IMG/VR virus record: IMGVR_UViG_3300006789_000086
Span: 1 to 33,139 of that record
Length of the DNA stretch: 33,139 nucleotides
Direction: 5' to 3' (one strand)
Source of the DNA: a virus
The position numbers and the translations under genes were made by a program. Below, piece after piece: positions 14,250-20,495 of this stretch. The stretch's first letter is position 1; each line of letters starts with the position of its first letter. The notes below the pieces were generated by a model that saw only the letters and a list, made by a program, of their open reading frames with translations, was not told the origin of the DNA and did no database searches.

Positions 14250-14668
14250 TAGAGACCCAGGGCCTTCGCCAGCACCTTGGCCTCTTGCGGTGGCAGCGTC
14301 GGGATCCTCCAGGCCAGCCGGACCTTCAGCTCTTGCCTCAAGAACGGGTCCTCGGCCATGGCCACGAGCACCGTGAGGCTGATGTTCGAGCCCGCATCTT
14401 GCGCTCGGTTGTAGTCACCGCTCTCGTCGTAGTCGCCGACGATCTTGATGGGGTCGCCGGCCCATCGTCCTACTACCTCGCCCGGGGGACCGTGGTAATC
14501 GCCGCCCACGCCCTCGCTGGCGCTGGACTGCCGCAGCAGAAGGGTCAGCGCAGTCATGGCACCGTGGCTGGACGTCCCTAGCTCGAGCAGCTTGGCCCCG
14601 TCGCCGAAGTCGTGGGGGTGAATGTACTCGTTCTTAGCCTCGTTGAAGATCAGGAAATACTGTCCCAT
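14249..14668 (-). CDS. Conserved hypothetical protein (MGQYF family)
   Basis: 139 residues from the ATG in the TGATG overlap; a GTG one codon upstream is possible. The opening GQYFLIFNEAKNEYIHPHDF, then GDGAKLLELG, and the middle GRWAGDPIKIVGDYDES match a family I recognise as an uncharacterised protein scattered through bacteria, including actinobacteria, and their phages. Members share an N-terminal YxHPHxFGDGxKLxE block and a WAGDxIxIxGDYD block. No catalytic role is known to me. It is coupled on both sides. Confidence 0.7.
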   Translation of the reverse strand: MGQYFLIFNEAKNEYIHPHDFGDGAKLLELGTSSHGAMTALTLLLRQSSASEGVGGDYHGPPGEVVGRWAGDPIKIVGDYDESGDYNRAQDAGSNISLTVLVAMAEDPFLRQELKVRLAWRIPTLPPQEAKVLAKALGL

Positions 14669-14967
14669 CACTTGAACCTCGCTTCGGGGAGGATGACCAC
14701 AGGACCCACGATCGGGTTGGTCTGACTGCCCAGCAGGTAGGTGCCGATGGGGTTCTTCTCGAGCCCGTGGATCAGCCCCTCCTCGTTGACCACGGCGAAG
14801 TACACAGGGCAGCTGTTGCGGTTGACCTGATGCAGACCCAGGGGGATCAGGGCGATCATGCCTTCGACTACCTCTTGTAGCTGCTTCAGGCTGAAGGTGC
14901 CGTCAGCCTCGGCTGGCTTCGGCATAGGGGTCACCGTGCCGTCGGTGTTCAGGATGTAAGAGTCCAT
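14668..14967 (-). CDS. DUF3846-like protein
   Basis: 99 residues. The arrangement of a short strand (YILNTDGTVTPM), a helix (SLKQLQEVVEGMIALIPLG), YFAVVNEEGLIHGLEKNPIGTYLL and a final IVGPVVILP matches DUF3846, a small family on plasmids and phages. The conserved N-E-E-G, N-x-x-x-T and G-P-V-V positions are present. The function is unknown. There is no Shine-Dalgarno upstream; the leader is C/A-rich (CAACCGCAACCACAATG), like that of the beta-helix gene at 18642. Confidence 0.75.
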   Translation of the reverse strand: MDSYILNTDGTVTPMPKPAEADGTFSLKQLQEVVEGMIALIPLGLHQVNRNSCPVYFAVVNEEGLIHGLEKNPIGTYLLGSQTNPIVGPVVILPEARFK

Positions 14968-14984
14968 TGTGGTTGCGGTTGGAT

Positions 14985-14992
14985 GTCTAAAC
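14985..14992 (-). repeat. Related motif GTTTAGAC, copy 2
   Basis: It covers the stop codon of the SANDT-family gene; followed by ATCC. Confidence 0.5.
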
Positions 14993-15277
14993 GAACTGCC
15001 CCACCACGACGAAGTAGCAGGGGTGATCTTCGGGGAGCTTGTCCTTCAGGTGGTCGCACACGATCGCGTTGACCTCGTGAGCACCAGCTTTGCACTCATA
15101 GCCATTGACGGCGATGTCATACAAGCCGTTGGTGTCGTAGGAAGCGCGGAACCTCCGTCCTTCCAGCTCGGAGCAGGGCCAGCGTCCGTCGCTTGGCCCA
15201 TAGCCAGCCGCCCAGTTGGCGGTATCGTTGGCGCTAAGCCAGAGGGTCAGGGAGTCACCGTTGTCAATGAGTCTCAT
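14987..15277 (-). CDS. Conserved hypothetical protein (SANDT family)
   Basis: 96 residues. LWLSANDTANWAAGYG, WPCSELEGRRFRASYDTNGL and a C-terminal NAIVCDHLKDKLP form a pattern I recognise from an uncharacterised family widespread in bacterial accessory DNA, in which an SAxDTxxWA opening is followed by a WPCSxLxG motif. The function is unknown. A GTTTAGAC site covers the stop codon (14985-14992). Confidence 0.7.
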   Translation of the reverse strand: MRLIDNGDSLTLWLSANDTANWAAGYGPSDGRWPCSELEGRRFRASYDTNGLYDIAVNGYECKAGAHEVNAIVCDHLKDKLPEDHPCYFVVVGQFV

Positions 15278-15310
15278 TGGGTCTCCTCCTGGGAGCAGCG
15301 GGTCGGTTGG

Positions 15311-15790
15311 TCACTCATCAACGAACGCCCCCGTCCTCTCGCGGAGGGACACCCAGCAGCCATGGCCGCAGACAACATGGTCAATGAGGGGGATGCCTAG
15401 CAGTCTACCGGCCTTGTGCATCCGGCGGGTCATCTCGATGTCTTCGGGCGAAGGCTCGGCATCGCCGCTCGGGTGGTTATGTGCCAACACGATCGCCGCA
15501 CACCCATCGGTCGAGAGCGCCCGTTTGAACACCTCGCGGGGATGCACGACGGAAGACCCCACCGTGCCCAGGGAAACCACTGCCTCATCGAGGAGGCGAT
15601 GCTTCGTGTCAAGGAGAAGCACCGTGACCTGCTCTTGCGCCAACCCACGGTGATGCGCCTCCATGTAGCGGTACACCTTCTCGGCGCTCGGGATCGGGAG
15701 CTTCGTCCTGCCTTGGCCGAGCTTCCGGCACACCTCGTAGGCGGCGGGCAGCGACTCGCGGCAGAGCTGCTCGAAGTCTCGGAGCTCCAT
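15311..15790 (-). CDS. RadC-like JAB/MPN domain protein
   Basis: 159 residues from ATG 15790, chosen because AAGGTG lies 5 bases upstream and because earlier starts overlap the zinc-ribbon gene. The JAMM core is clear: HNHPSGD (H104, H106, D110 from this start), with VTVLLLDTKHRLL before it and AGRLLGIPLIDHVV after it. In RadC-family proteins this fold is a putative metallohydrolase of uncertain role, often carried on plasmids, phages and anti-restriction islands. The N-terminal helix-hairpin-helix of long RadC is missing. It sits with a DUF3846-like gene and a SprT-like protease, an accessory neighbourhood. Confidence 0.85.
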   Translation of the reverse strand: MELRDFEQLCRESLPAAYEVCRKLGQGRTKLPIPSAEKVYRYMEAHHRGLAQEQVTVLLLDTKHRLLDEAVVSLGTVGSSVVHPREVFKRALSTDGCAAIVLAHNHPSGDAEPSPEDIEMTRRMHKAGRLLGIPLIDHVVCGHGCWVSLRERTGAFVDE

Positions 15791-15830
15791 GGGGTCACCT
15801 TGCCCTTGTCCTTCTCCACGGTCGAGTCGA

Positions 15831-15962
15831 TCAGGCGTAGTCATTGTCATCGTTGGTGTTGTGCCCAAGTAGAGCAGTGAAGTCGAACCCACACACCGGA
15901 CACTCGGCCGGCGGCTCGGGTTCGCACAGGTTTCCGTTGCCACACTGGCACAGCCAAGGCAT
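15831..15962 (-). CDS. Tiny zinc-ribbon protein
   Basis: 43 residues (MPWLCQCGNGNLCEPEPP...). The cysteines form C-Q-C-G near residues 5-7 and CPVCGFDF near residues 21-28, a rubredoxin-knuckle zinc ribbon with one extra Cys. The ATG overlaps the stop of the next gene upstream (TGATG), and the stop lies 40 bases before the RadC-like start. Overlap and motif together make a real gene likely. Such mini-ribbons commonly bind RNA polymerase, nucleic acid or other proteins; the actual partner is unknown. Confidence 0.65.
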   Translation of the reverse strand: MPWLCQCGNGNLCEPEPPAECPVCGFDFTALLGHNTNDDNDYA

Positions 15963-16288
15963 CAGCAGCCCATCCTGCGCTCGGCTTCAGCCTCGGCGCG
16001 GTCATAGGCCTCTTGCTCGTAGGTGTCCCGGATGTACTCTTGGTCTTCGTTGTTCAAGCACCACCAGCGGACCTCCTTGACGACGCGCTTGCCTTCGCAG
16101 GTATAGCATCGGACGTCGTAGGTGCCGCCCATGTACTCCTCGCGGAAGTCATCGCCCAGCTCGTGCATCTCTGCCTCGGTGATCCCGCCGGCGTCGATGC
16201 TCGGGTTGACATGTACCCCGTTGCCCTCGCAGCGGGGACACACGCGCCACTTCGCAGGGAAGGAGCGCTCGCCAATGGTCATCTTCAT
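15962..16288 (-). CDS. DnaJ-type CxxCxGxG zinc-binding protein
   Basis: 108 residues. CPRCEGNGVHVNPSIDAGGI and CYTCEGKRVV are two CxxCxGx half-sites, as in the DnaJ zinc centre and the small phage proteins built on it. Between them is a charged helix (DDFREEYMGG), and the C-terminal third is a coiled-coil-like helix (EAYDRAEAEAERR). The conserved HVNPSID segment links it to a common phage and actinobacterial family. It probably mediates protein contacts, but the partner is unknown. It is coupled to the tiny zinc ribbon. Confidence 0.8.
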   Translation of the reverse strand: MKMTIGERSFPAKWRVCPRCEGNGVHVNPSIDAGGITEAEMHELGDDFREEYMGGTYDVRCYTCEGKRVVKEVRWWCLNNEDQEYIRDTYEQEAYDRAEAEAERRMGC

Positions 16289-16494
16289 CAGTCGGTCCTC
16301 CCGGTGTGCTCACGAAGCAGCGCCTTGAACAGGTCGGGGTTGGTACTCTCGACGAAGTACAGCAGGCCACGCAGGACGGCCGGCTCGAGGGCGATCTTGT
16401 CGGTGCCTTGGGCCCGCAGGTCCAGCACGTAGGCGTACCCATCGTAGGTGATGTACACCCCGTCGCCGATGTAGTCTTCTGGGGCTTTGTCCAT
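16288..16494 (-). CDS. Small conserved phage protein (YIGDGVY family)
   Basis: 68 residues from ATG 16494, which overlaps the SprT stop (TGATG). A longer frame upstream lies inside the protease. YIGDGVYITYDGYAYVLDLR followed by DKIALEPAVLRGLLYF matches a very small family I recognise from phages and bacterial accessory regions, with an invariant GDGVYxxxDG and LEPxVL. The function is unknown. Confidence 0.7.
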   Translation of the reverse strand: MDKAPEDYIGDGVYITYDGYAYVLDLRAQGTDKIALEPAVLRGLLYFVESTNPDLFKALLREHTGRTD

Positions 16495-17066
16495 CAGGAT
16501 TCCTCCATTCGTTCGTTGTTGCAGGGACAGATCGGCGGGCCGTAGAGGCCCAGCCACTTGCTCGTAGTTCGGGCGGTGTACCCACATTGGGGACACTTCA
16601 CCTTCAGCATCCGTGACCCGACGCTGCCCCGTGGCTGCACCGTCACGCCTGGGTGATCGTACTCGCCGAGCCGTTTAGACATCGTTGTCAGCACCTTGTT
16701 CAGGTCTTCGCCGACAGGGGTGGATGTCATTGGGGGCTCGAAGCCCAGCTCAAGTGCCACCGTGCGGAACTTCCCACGGTGCCCCTCCTTGTTCCCCACG
16801 CTCACATGCACCAGCTCATGCAGAAGCGTACTCAACACCTCGATCGGGTTGGTAAGCACAGGGCTGATGTAAACGTGTGCTCGCTTCTTGTCTCCGCTGG
16901 AAGCCTTGTCCCAGCATTGGCCGATGGCGGTGGCCTTCTTCCCGCGCTTCCCCTTCGGGAACCCCACAGACACCAAGGGTTCCTCGAACGGAGAAGCGTC
17001 TGCGCAGCCCACCACCCGCTTCGAGAGCAGGTAGGTGGCCTTGCGCAGCCACTCCTCGCGTCGCAT
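16494..17066 (-). CDS. SprT-like zinc metallopeptidase
   Basis: 190 residues. The catalytic HELVH (H83, E84, H87) is followed by H96 in the KEGHRGKF segment, the HExxH-plus-His arrangement of SprT/Spartan proteases. C158 and C161 (CPQCGY) and C180/C182 (CPC) form a C-terminal zinc ribbon of the SprT type. Spartan relatives cut proteins crosslinked to DNA, and bacterial SprT roles are less clear. A phage copy next to small regulators could remove host proteins from DNA or counter a defence protein. The start ATG at 17066 is the only good one. Confidence 0.85.
   Translation of the reverse strand: MRREEWLRKATYLLSKRVVGCADASPFEEPLVSVGFPKGKRGKKATAIGQCWDKASSGDKKRAHVYISPVLTNPIEVLSTLLHELVHVSVGNKEGHRGKFRTVALELGFEPPMTSTPVGEDLNKVLTTMSKRLGEYDHPGVTVQPRGSVGSRMLKVKCPQCGYTARTTSKWLGLYGPPICPCNNERMEES
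16673..16680 (+). repeat. Related motif GTTTAGAC, copy 3
   Basis: Inside the SprT-like gene; followed by ATCG, nearly as in copy 2. Confidence 0.5.
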
Positions 17067-17069
17067 GAC

Positions 17070-17330
17070 CTAGGCCTTGACCAGTTCGTCGAAGGCCGAG
17101 CGGCGCGGCACCACCTTGGACTTGAAGACGTTGCTCCAGCCGAGGAAGTAGTCGGGACGGGTGTCCATCAGCCGGCACAGCTTCTCGAGCAGGCGCGGGC
17201 TGGGGGCACTGCGCCCGGTCTCGAGGTTGGTGATGGTCGTGCCGGTGACGTCACAGGCAGCGCCGACAGCGGCTTGGGTCATGCCCAGCTTGGTGCGGCG
17301 TTCCTGCAGCCGCTCGGAGAAGACACTCAT
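17070..17330 (-). CDS. XRE-family HTH transcriptional regulator
   Basis: 86 residues from ATG 17330 (MSVFSERLQERRTKLGMTQA). A clear Cro/C1 helix-turn-helix runs from residue 5 to 60: ERRTKLGMTQAAVGAACDVT, then GTTITNLETGR and PSPRLLEKLCRLMD. A short tail (FKSKVVPRRSAFDELVKA) follows. A TTAGGTACT leader lies just upstream. It is the best repressor candidate in the early block and could be the reader of one of the dispersed motifs; that link is inference. The gene ends 3 bases before the SprT start. Confidence 0.88.
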   Translation of the reverse strand: MSVFSERLQERRTKLGMTQAAVGAACDVTGTTITNLETGRSAPSPRLLEKLCRLMDTRPDYFLGWSNVFKSKVVPRRSAFDELVKA

Positions 17331-17361
17331 GGGAGTACCTAAGGGTAGGGAGTTGGGTTGG

Positions 17362-17387
17362 TGCGTGGGATTGAAGCCGCCCACGCA
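17362..17387 (-). other. Stem-loop after the beta-helix gene
   Basis: An 8-bp perfect stem (17362-17369 with 17380-17387, TGCGTGGG/CCCACGCA) with a 10-base loop lies 7 bases past the stop of the beta-helix gene and about 30 bases before the XRE start. There is no T-tract on the minus strand, so it is not a canonical terminator. It could stabilise or attenuate the transcript. Confidence 0.45.
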
Positions 17388-17394
17388 ACGGCTG

Positions 17395-18642
17395 TTAGTG
17401 AGTGATCTTGGTAATCGGAGGGACACCGGGCTGGTGGTCATAGCGGACGAGGTCAGGGTCAAGCGGTCCGCTTGGGATGTGGACCGTATGCACACCGCTG
17501 ATGAGTAGCGGTGTGCGCCCTTCCGGGATGGCTTCTCGCCGGATCAGCAGCTCGCCGAGGATCAGCCGGCTGACCCCGTGGGACAACCCATCCCATGGGT
17601 TGCCGCTGCCTTCCGTTTGCCAGCACCGTACGCCCTCCTTGTTCGCTGCGTTGACCGAGCTACCGTGGGCTTCTTGCCACACAGCGACGACGCCGCAGTG
17701 GGGGCCGACCGAGGCGTGGTCCCTGATCTCCACCTTGGTCCCGGTATGACCACCGATGGTGATGTCGCTTCCGCCAGAGGGCGCCTGACCTTGCAGTAAC
17801 CCCTCGTGCCCGCAGTACCGAGCAAGGCTTTTGCGCAGCAGGATGACGCCTTGGGACGCCTTGCCGGCAATGGCTCCGATGGTAGCCGACGGGTGTCGGT
17901 TCTGGTGCGTGAACAACGTGCGCCCGCACCCAACCCGAAGCCCAGGGCCGCGAAGCGTCTCCCAGTTCACCAAGGAGGCGATGTCGACATGCCGCATGTT
18001 CATCGTGTACATCCCATGCTCCTTGCATGGTCCCACGGTGAGGTACCCAGTCGCCGTGAACTTCGTCCCGATGAGGACCATACCCCACATCATCCCGAAG
18101 CCATCGTAGCCGTCGTAGGGCGAGCGGATCTCGACGTTGTGCGTCTTCAGGTGGACCATCGAGCACTCGTCGATACAGCGCACAGGCGACTTGTCGTGCT
18201 TGTGCATCGGCTGGACCGCCAACGAGTCGAGGATGACCTCGCCGACCGCCGTTGGGTGTAGCTCGAGCCCGTGCAAACGGGTCAAAGAATCCCCCCCGAT
18301 CACGAACAGCCGTTGCCCATGCTCCAGGTGGATGTCTTTGCCCACTCGCAGCGCAGGGATCTTGGTGTCACCCAACACAACGACTTCCTCGTGGCCGTCA
18401 GCCAACAGCACGTTGAGCTGCTTGGCCAACTCGTAGCTAGACATCCCGTCGGGGACGGTCAGCTGGGCAGCGCCGGGGCCCGGCACCGTCTGTTCGGGTG
18501 CTTCATCGAGCATCTGCTGGACGACACCCTCGATGAGCTCGCTGCCCTCTTGGGTGAGCAGCGCAGCCTTGTTCGCGGCGAGTCGTGCGTTGCCAAGCAG
18601 CTGCTTGGCTTCGAGGAAGGCACCTAGGTATTCTGTCTTCAT
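17395..18642 (-). CDS. Beta-helix-like protein in the early region
   Basis: 415 residues. Residues 5-50 form a coiled-coil-like helix (AFLEAKQLLGNARLAANKAA). From about residue 80 the sequence becomes short strands with turns (VVVLGDTKIPALRVGKDIHL, GQRLFVIGG, GVILLRKSL, DITIGGHTG), the rhythm of a right-handed parallel beta-helix, with several His/Cys (CGHEG, GPHCGVV). No pectate-lyase or glycosidase active site is obvious. Beta-helix proteins in phages are usually tail spikes or depolymerases, yet this gene is on the early strand among regulators. The leader is C/A-rich without a Shine-Dalgarno. The alternative is an unknown enzyme. Confidence 0.6.
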   Translation of the reverse strand: MKTEYLGAFLEAKQLLGNARLAANKAALLTQEGSELIEGVVQQMLDEAPEQTVPGPGAAQLTVPDGMSSYELAKQLNVLLADGHEEVVVLGDTKIPALRVGKDIHLEHGQRLFVIGGDSLTRLHGLELHPTAVGEVILDSLAVQPMHKHDKSPVRCIDECSMVHLKTHNVEIRSPYDGYDGFGMMWGMVLIGTKFTATGYLTVGPCKEHGMYTMNMRHVDIASLVNWETLRGPGLRVGCGRTLFTHQNRHPSATIGAIAGKASQGVILLRKSLARYCGHEGLLQGQAPSGGSDITIGGHTGTKVEIRDHASVGPHCGVVAVWQEAHGSSVNAANKEGVRCWQTEGSGNPWDGLSHGVSRLILGELLIRREAIPEGRTPLLISGVHTVHIPSGPLDPDLVRYDHQPGVPPITKITH

Positions 18643-18669
18643 TGTGGTTGGTGGGTTGGTTGGGGGAAA

Positions 18670-18750
18670 GTGTGCCCCTGCGGCCGCTCCAACCCGACTC
18701 CTCGACCGAAGGATCTAGAAGAACAGAGCGACCAGAGTGCAGGGGCACAC
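18670..18750. repeat. 12-bp inverted repeat around the beta-helix leader
   Basis: GTGTGCCCCTGC (18670-18681) and its perfect complement GCAGGGGCACAC (18739-18750) enclose 57 bases. On the minus strand the second arm is followed by TTTCCCCC. It could be a terminator with a large loop for transcription entering from 19 kb, or an operator for the beta-helix gene. Confidence 0.55.
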
Positions 18751-18760
18751 AGAGAGGATC

Positions 18761-18979
18761 CTACATCTCGACGCACTCGGCGTCGATGAGTGGGCTGGCC
18801 TGCGGGCAACCCAGTGAAAGGGTCGCCGCTGCCTCACCTAGCTTGTAGGACAGCTGCCCTGATGGGCCGCTCAAACCAGACGAGACAACGACTTGAGCCT
18901 TTATACGCTTCCAAGAACGGTCGGCTTTCAAAGCTGCTTCTTCGCCCGGGCGACAGAGAACAGCGTTTCGGCGGATCAC
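18761..18979 (-). CDS. Weak open frame, possible small protein
   Basis: 72 codons from a GTG start with no ribosome site. The second half (GQLSYKLGEAAATLSLGCPQ) has GC-rich third positions like a gene, while the first half does not. There is no homology I can name and no coupling to a neighbour. It is listed only because it occupies an otherwise empty stretch. Confidence 0.2.
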   Translation of the reverse strand: MIRRNAVLCRPGEEAALKADRSWKRIKAQVVVSSGLSGPSGQLSYKLGEAAATLSLGCPQASPLIDAECVEM

Positions 18980-19063
18980 GTGTGCAGCGTAGGGCGTTCA
19001 GGGTCCTCACTCTGACTAGCCCAGCTCCGTTGGGGTACACATCAGGTGTCCCCTTGGCTTTGC

Positions 19064-19071
19064 GTTTAGAC
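19064..19071 (+). repeat. Related motif GTTTAGAC, copy 4
   Basis: In the gene-poor stretch before the stem-loop array, the only copy outside a gene. Confidence 0.5.
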
Positions 19072-19123
19072 CTCGTCGTATCGACGCGACGTAGTCATTC
19101 CCGCTTGGCCCATTTATCCTGTC

Positions 19124-19225
19124 CCACCGCACCCATTTCTAGGTGCGGTGGAACAACGCTCGTGGCTTACAAACTTCGGTACACCCGCCACGACGGGCCG
19201 AGGGCGCTACCATGCGCCGCCCTCG
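19124..19225 (-). ncRNA. Candidate structured RNA: three tandem stem-loops
   Basis: Three perfect stems follow one another within about 100 bases: 10 bp at 19124-19133/19142-19151 (8-base loop), 7 bp at 19160-19166/19187-19193 and 8 bp at 19199-19206/19218-19225. None has a T-tract on either strand. A 24-codon open frame (19139-19213, minus; MVAPSARR...) preceded by GAGGG spans the array, so an attenuator with a leader peptide is one reading. Strand is uncertain; minus is chosen because all neighbours run that way. Confidence 0.4.
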
Positions 19226-19239
19226 TAGTAGTACCTAAC

Positions 19240-19533
19240 TCACTCGTAGTAGGGCCGCTCCTCGGGCCAACCCTTGGCCGGGTGGTCCTCAAGGCACATG
19301 GTGTAGCGTCCCTCGCTCATCACGCTGCTGATGTTGTCGTTGCGCTTGGCGTTCTCTTCGGCACACCACAGCTCGAGGCCTTCGCCCACCTTCTGGGCCA
19401 GCCCTTCCGTGGCACACTCGATGCTGTGGATCGGCTGGCCGAAGGTGTACCACCAACCGCCCTCTTCGGGTCCGCCGTAGCCCTTGTCAATCAGGTACAC
19501 ATTGGCGAACCTCTTCTCGTCGGTGCCGCTCAT
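19240..19533 (-). CDS. Small conserved phage protein (GGPEEGGW)
   Basis: 97 residues from the ATG overlapping the previous stop. VYLIDKGYGGPEEGGWWYTF followed by charged helical segments is a pattern I recognise from uncharacterised phage proteins (a GGPEEGGWW core). A Trp/Cys-containing middle (LELWCAEENAKRND) and a Pro-rich end (EDHPAKGWPEERPYYE) complete it. The function is unknown. The stem-loop array begins just past its stop. Confidence 0.7.
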   Translation of the reverse strand: MSGTDEKRFANVYLIDKGYGGPEEGGWWYTFGQPIHSIECATEGLAQKVGEGLELWCAEENAKRNDNISSVMSEGRYTMCLEDHPAKGWPEERPYYE

Positions 19534-19772
19534 CGCTTGAACACCGGGAAACCCTTGGCGCAGGCAAGGCACTTGCCGACCCAGTAGTAGTCGCCGCACC
19601 CGTTGTCCTGCCGCTTGAGCACGACTTCCTTGCTCCGGCAGTGGGGACAGACATTCTTGGGCGTCTGCGACGGCTCGTTGACTCCGTCCTCCTCGGCGAA
19701 GGCCTCACTCAACACCTTCCACATCGCCCAGGTCCCGATGAGCGACCCAACGATGATGCAGACGGCGCTCAC
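19530..19772 (-). CDS. Membrane-anchored zinc ribbon
   Basis: 80 residues. One N-terminal hydrophobic span (about 3-20, AVCIIVGSLIGTWAMW) is followed by an acidic linker and a ribbon CPHCRSKEVVLKRQ ... GKCLACAKGF with the C-x2-C/C-x2-C spacing of a zinc ribbon. It would sit in the inner membrane with the ribbon in the cytoplasm. Superinfection or host-takeover roles are guesses. It is coupled at both ends by ATGA-type overlaps. Confidence 0.7.
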   Translation of the reverse strand: MSAVCIIVGSLIGTWAMWKVLSEAFAEEDGVNEPSQTPKNVCPHCRSKEVVLKRQDNGCGDYYWVGKCLACAKGFPVFKR

Positions 19773-19963
19773 GACAGCACCGCCTTGGCCTGCTTCACAG
19801 CGTGACCCAAGAGCGCCCTCTTGCTCTTGCTCATCACAGCGTAGTTGAGCACGTCAACCGCCTCGTCGATGGCTTGGGTGTAGGCAACGAGGCCCTCTTC
19901 CTCGGCATCGTGCAGTCGGTCCAGGGCCGCGTCGGCCCGCTTGTCGCCTTGATCTCGGCTCAT
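19769..19963 (-). CDS. Small helical protein
   Basis: 64 residues, almost wholly helical (ALDRLHDAEEEGLVAYTQAI, SKSKRALLGHAVKQAKAVL), acidic at the N-terminus and basic at the C-terminus. The leader TTAGGTACTACC stands directly before the ATG, the same word as found before the XRE gene. It is the first gene after the terminator at 20041-20092, so it may have its own promoter. No family was recognised. Confidence 0.65.
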   Translation of the reverse strand: MSRDQGDKRADAALDRLHDAEEEGLVAYTQAIDEAVDVLNYAVMSKSKRALLGHAVKQAKAVLS

Positions 19964-20040
19964 GGTAGTACCTAATCCTGCCCGTCAACGGGCTCTGGTC
20001 TATCTCGGCTTCGTTGCTCCACCCAGGGCATGCCCAACGG

Positions 20041-20092
20041 AAAAGGGCGCTGCCCCACCCGACCCCCAGGGGGATCAGGCGAGACAGCGCCC
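20041..20092 (-). terminator. Rho-independent terminator after the first early gene
   Basis: An 8-bp stem (GGGCGCTG at 20045-20052 with CAGCGCCC at 20085-20092) is followed on the minus strand by TTTT. The loop holds a C5-A-G5 palindrome (20063-20073). It lies 19 bases after the stop of the gene at 20111 and separates it from the rest of the early block. Confidence 0.65.
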
Positions 20093-20110
20093 CAACGGAA
20101 GCAGCTTGGC

Positions 20111-20479
20111 CTACTTGGTCACCGCCATGGCCTCGGCGAACGCGCCCCGGATCAGCTCCAGCTCGTGCTCGTCGCGGGTCACGCTCTTGCCCTTCGTGGC
20201 GAAGGCATCCAGGCTGTTGCCCACGTCGATCGCCTTGCGGATATCGTCCGCGCAGTCGAGGATGGTGAGCCACTGCGCCGGGTAGAGCGTGGTGGGGTAG
20301 CGGCCCATCCCGTAGATCGAGAGGCCACCCGACTTGGACGGCTTGAGGGTCAGGGTGGAACCCGACGACTCGAGCCGGGCCTTGAGCCGGGCGTTCTCGG
20401 CCAAGATCTCGGCGATCTGGGCTTGGGACAGGTCGGTCTGCGAAGCGGCCTCCGCCGCCTTGGTGTCGTTGTTACCCAT
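20111..20479 (-). CDS. Conserved phage protein (GRYPTTLY family), first early gene
   Basis: 122 residues from ATG 20479. An ATG six codons upstream lies inside the promoter's -10 box and is not used on this reading. The N-terminal 45 residues form a coiled-coil-like helix (AQIAEILAENARLKARLE). The core SGGLSIYGMGRYPTTLYPAQWLTIL, then ADDIRKAI, matches an uncharacterised family common on phages and plasmids (GGxSVYGLxRFPxTLYxxQW). AGGAG 7-8 bases upstream sets the start. Its own promoter and terminator make it an independent unit, probably immediate-early. Confidence 0.8.
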   Translation of the reverse strand: MGNNDTKAAEAASQTDLSQAQIAEILAENARLKARLESSGSTLTLKPSKSGGLSIYGMGRYPTTLYPAQWLTILDCADDIRKAIDVGNSLDAFATKGKSVTRDEHELELIRGAFAEAMAVTK

Positions 20480-20495
20480 TTGGGAACTCCTAAGC

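Larger units (their letters stand above)
18643..19239. other. Gene-poor region with inverted repeats
   Basis: About 600 bases without a convincing gene. From left to right it holds the leader of the beta-helix gene, a widely spaced 12-bp inverted repeat (18670-18750), a weak open frame (18761-18979), a GTTTAGAC site (19064), three consecutive stem-loops (19124-19225) and a copy of the GTAGTACCTAA word (19228-19238) just past the next gene's stop. No tRNA cloverleaf was found on either strand. Composition is less GC-rich and less codon-like than the flanks. Confidence 0.7.

Noticed and set aside
17070-17330. XRE gene as evidence of a temperate phage
   Set aside because: No integrase, attachment site or immunity region was found; lytic phages also carry small HTH proteins, and the polymerase has Phe rather than Leu at position 762.
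18643-19239. tRNA genes
   Set aside because: The stems do not assemble into a cloverleaf; no T-loop GTTCGAAT-type sequence or anticodon arm in place on either strand.
18790-19587. 265-codon plus-strand frame over the gene-poor region
   Set aside because: It runs through the stem-loop array and antisense to two coupled minus-strand genes; no ribosome site or motif.
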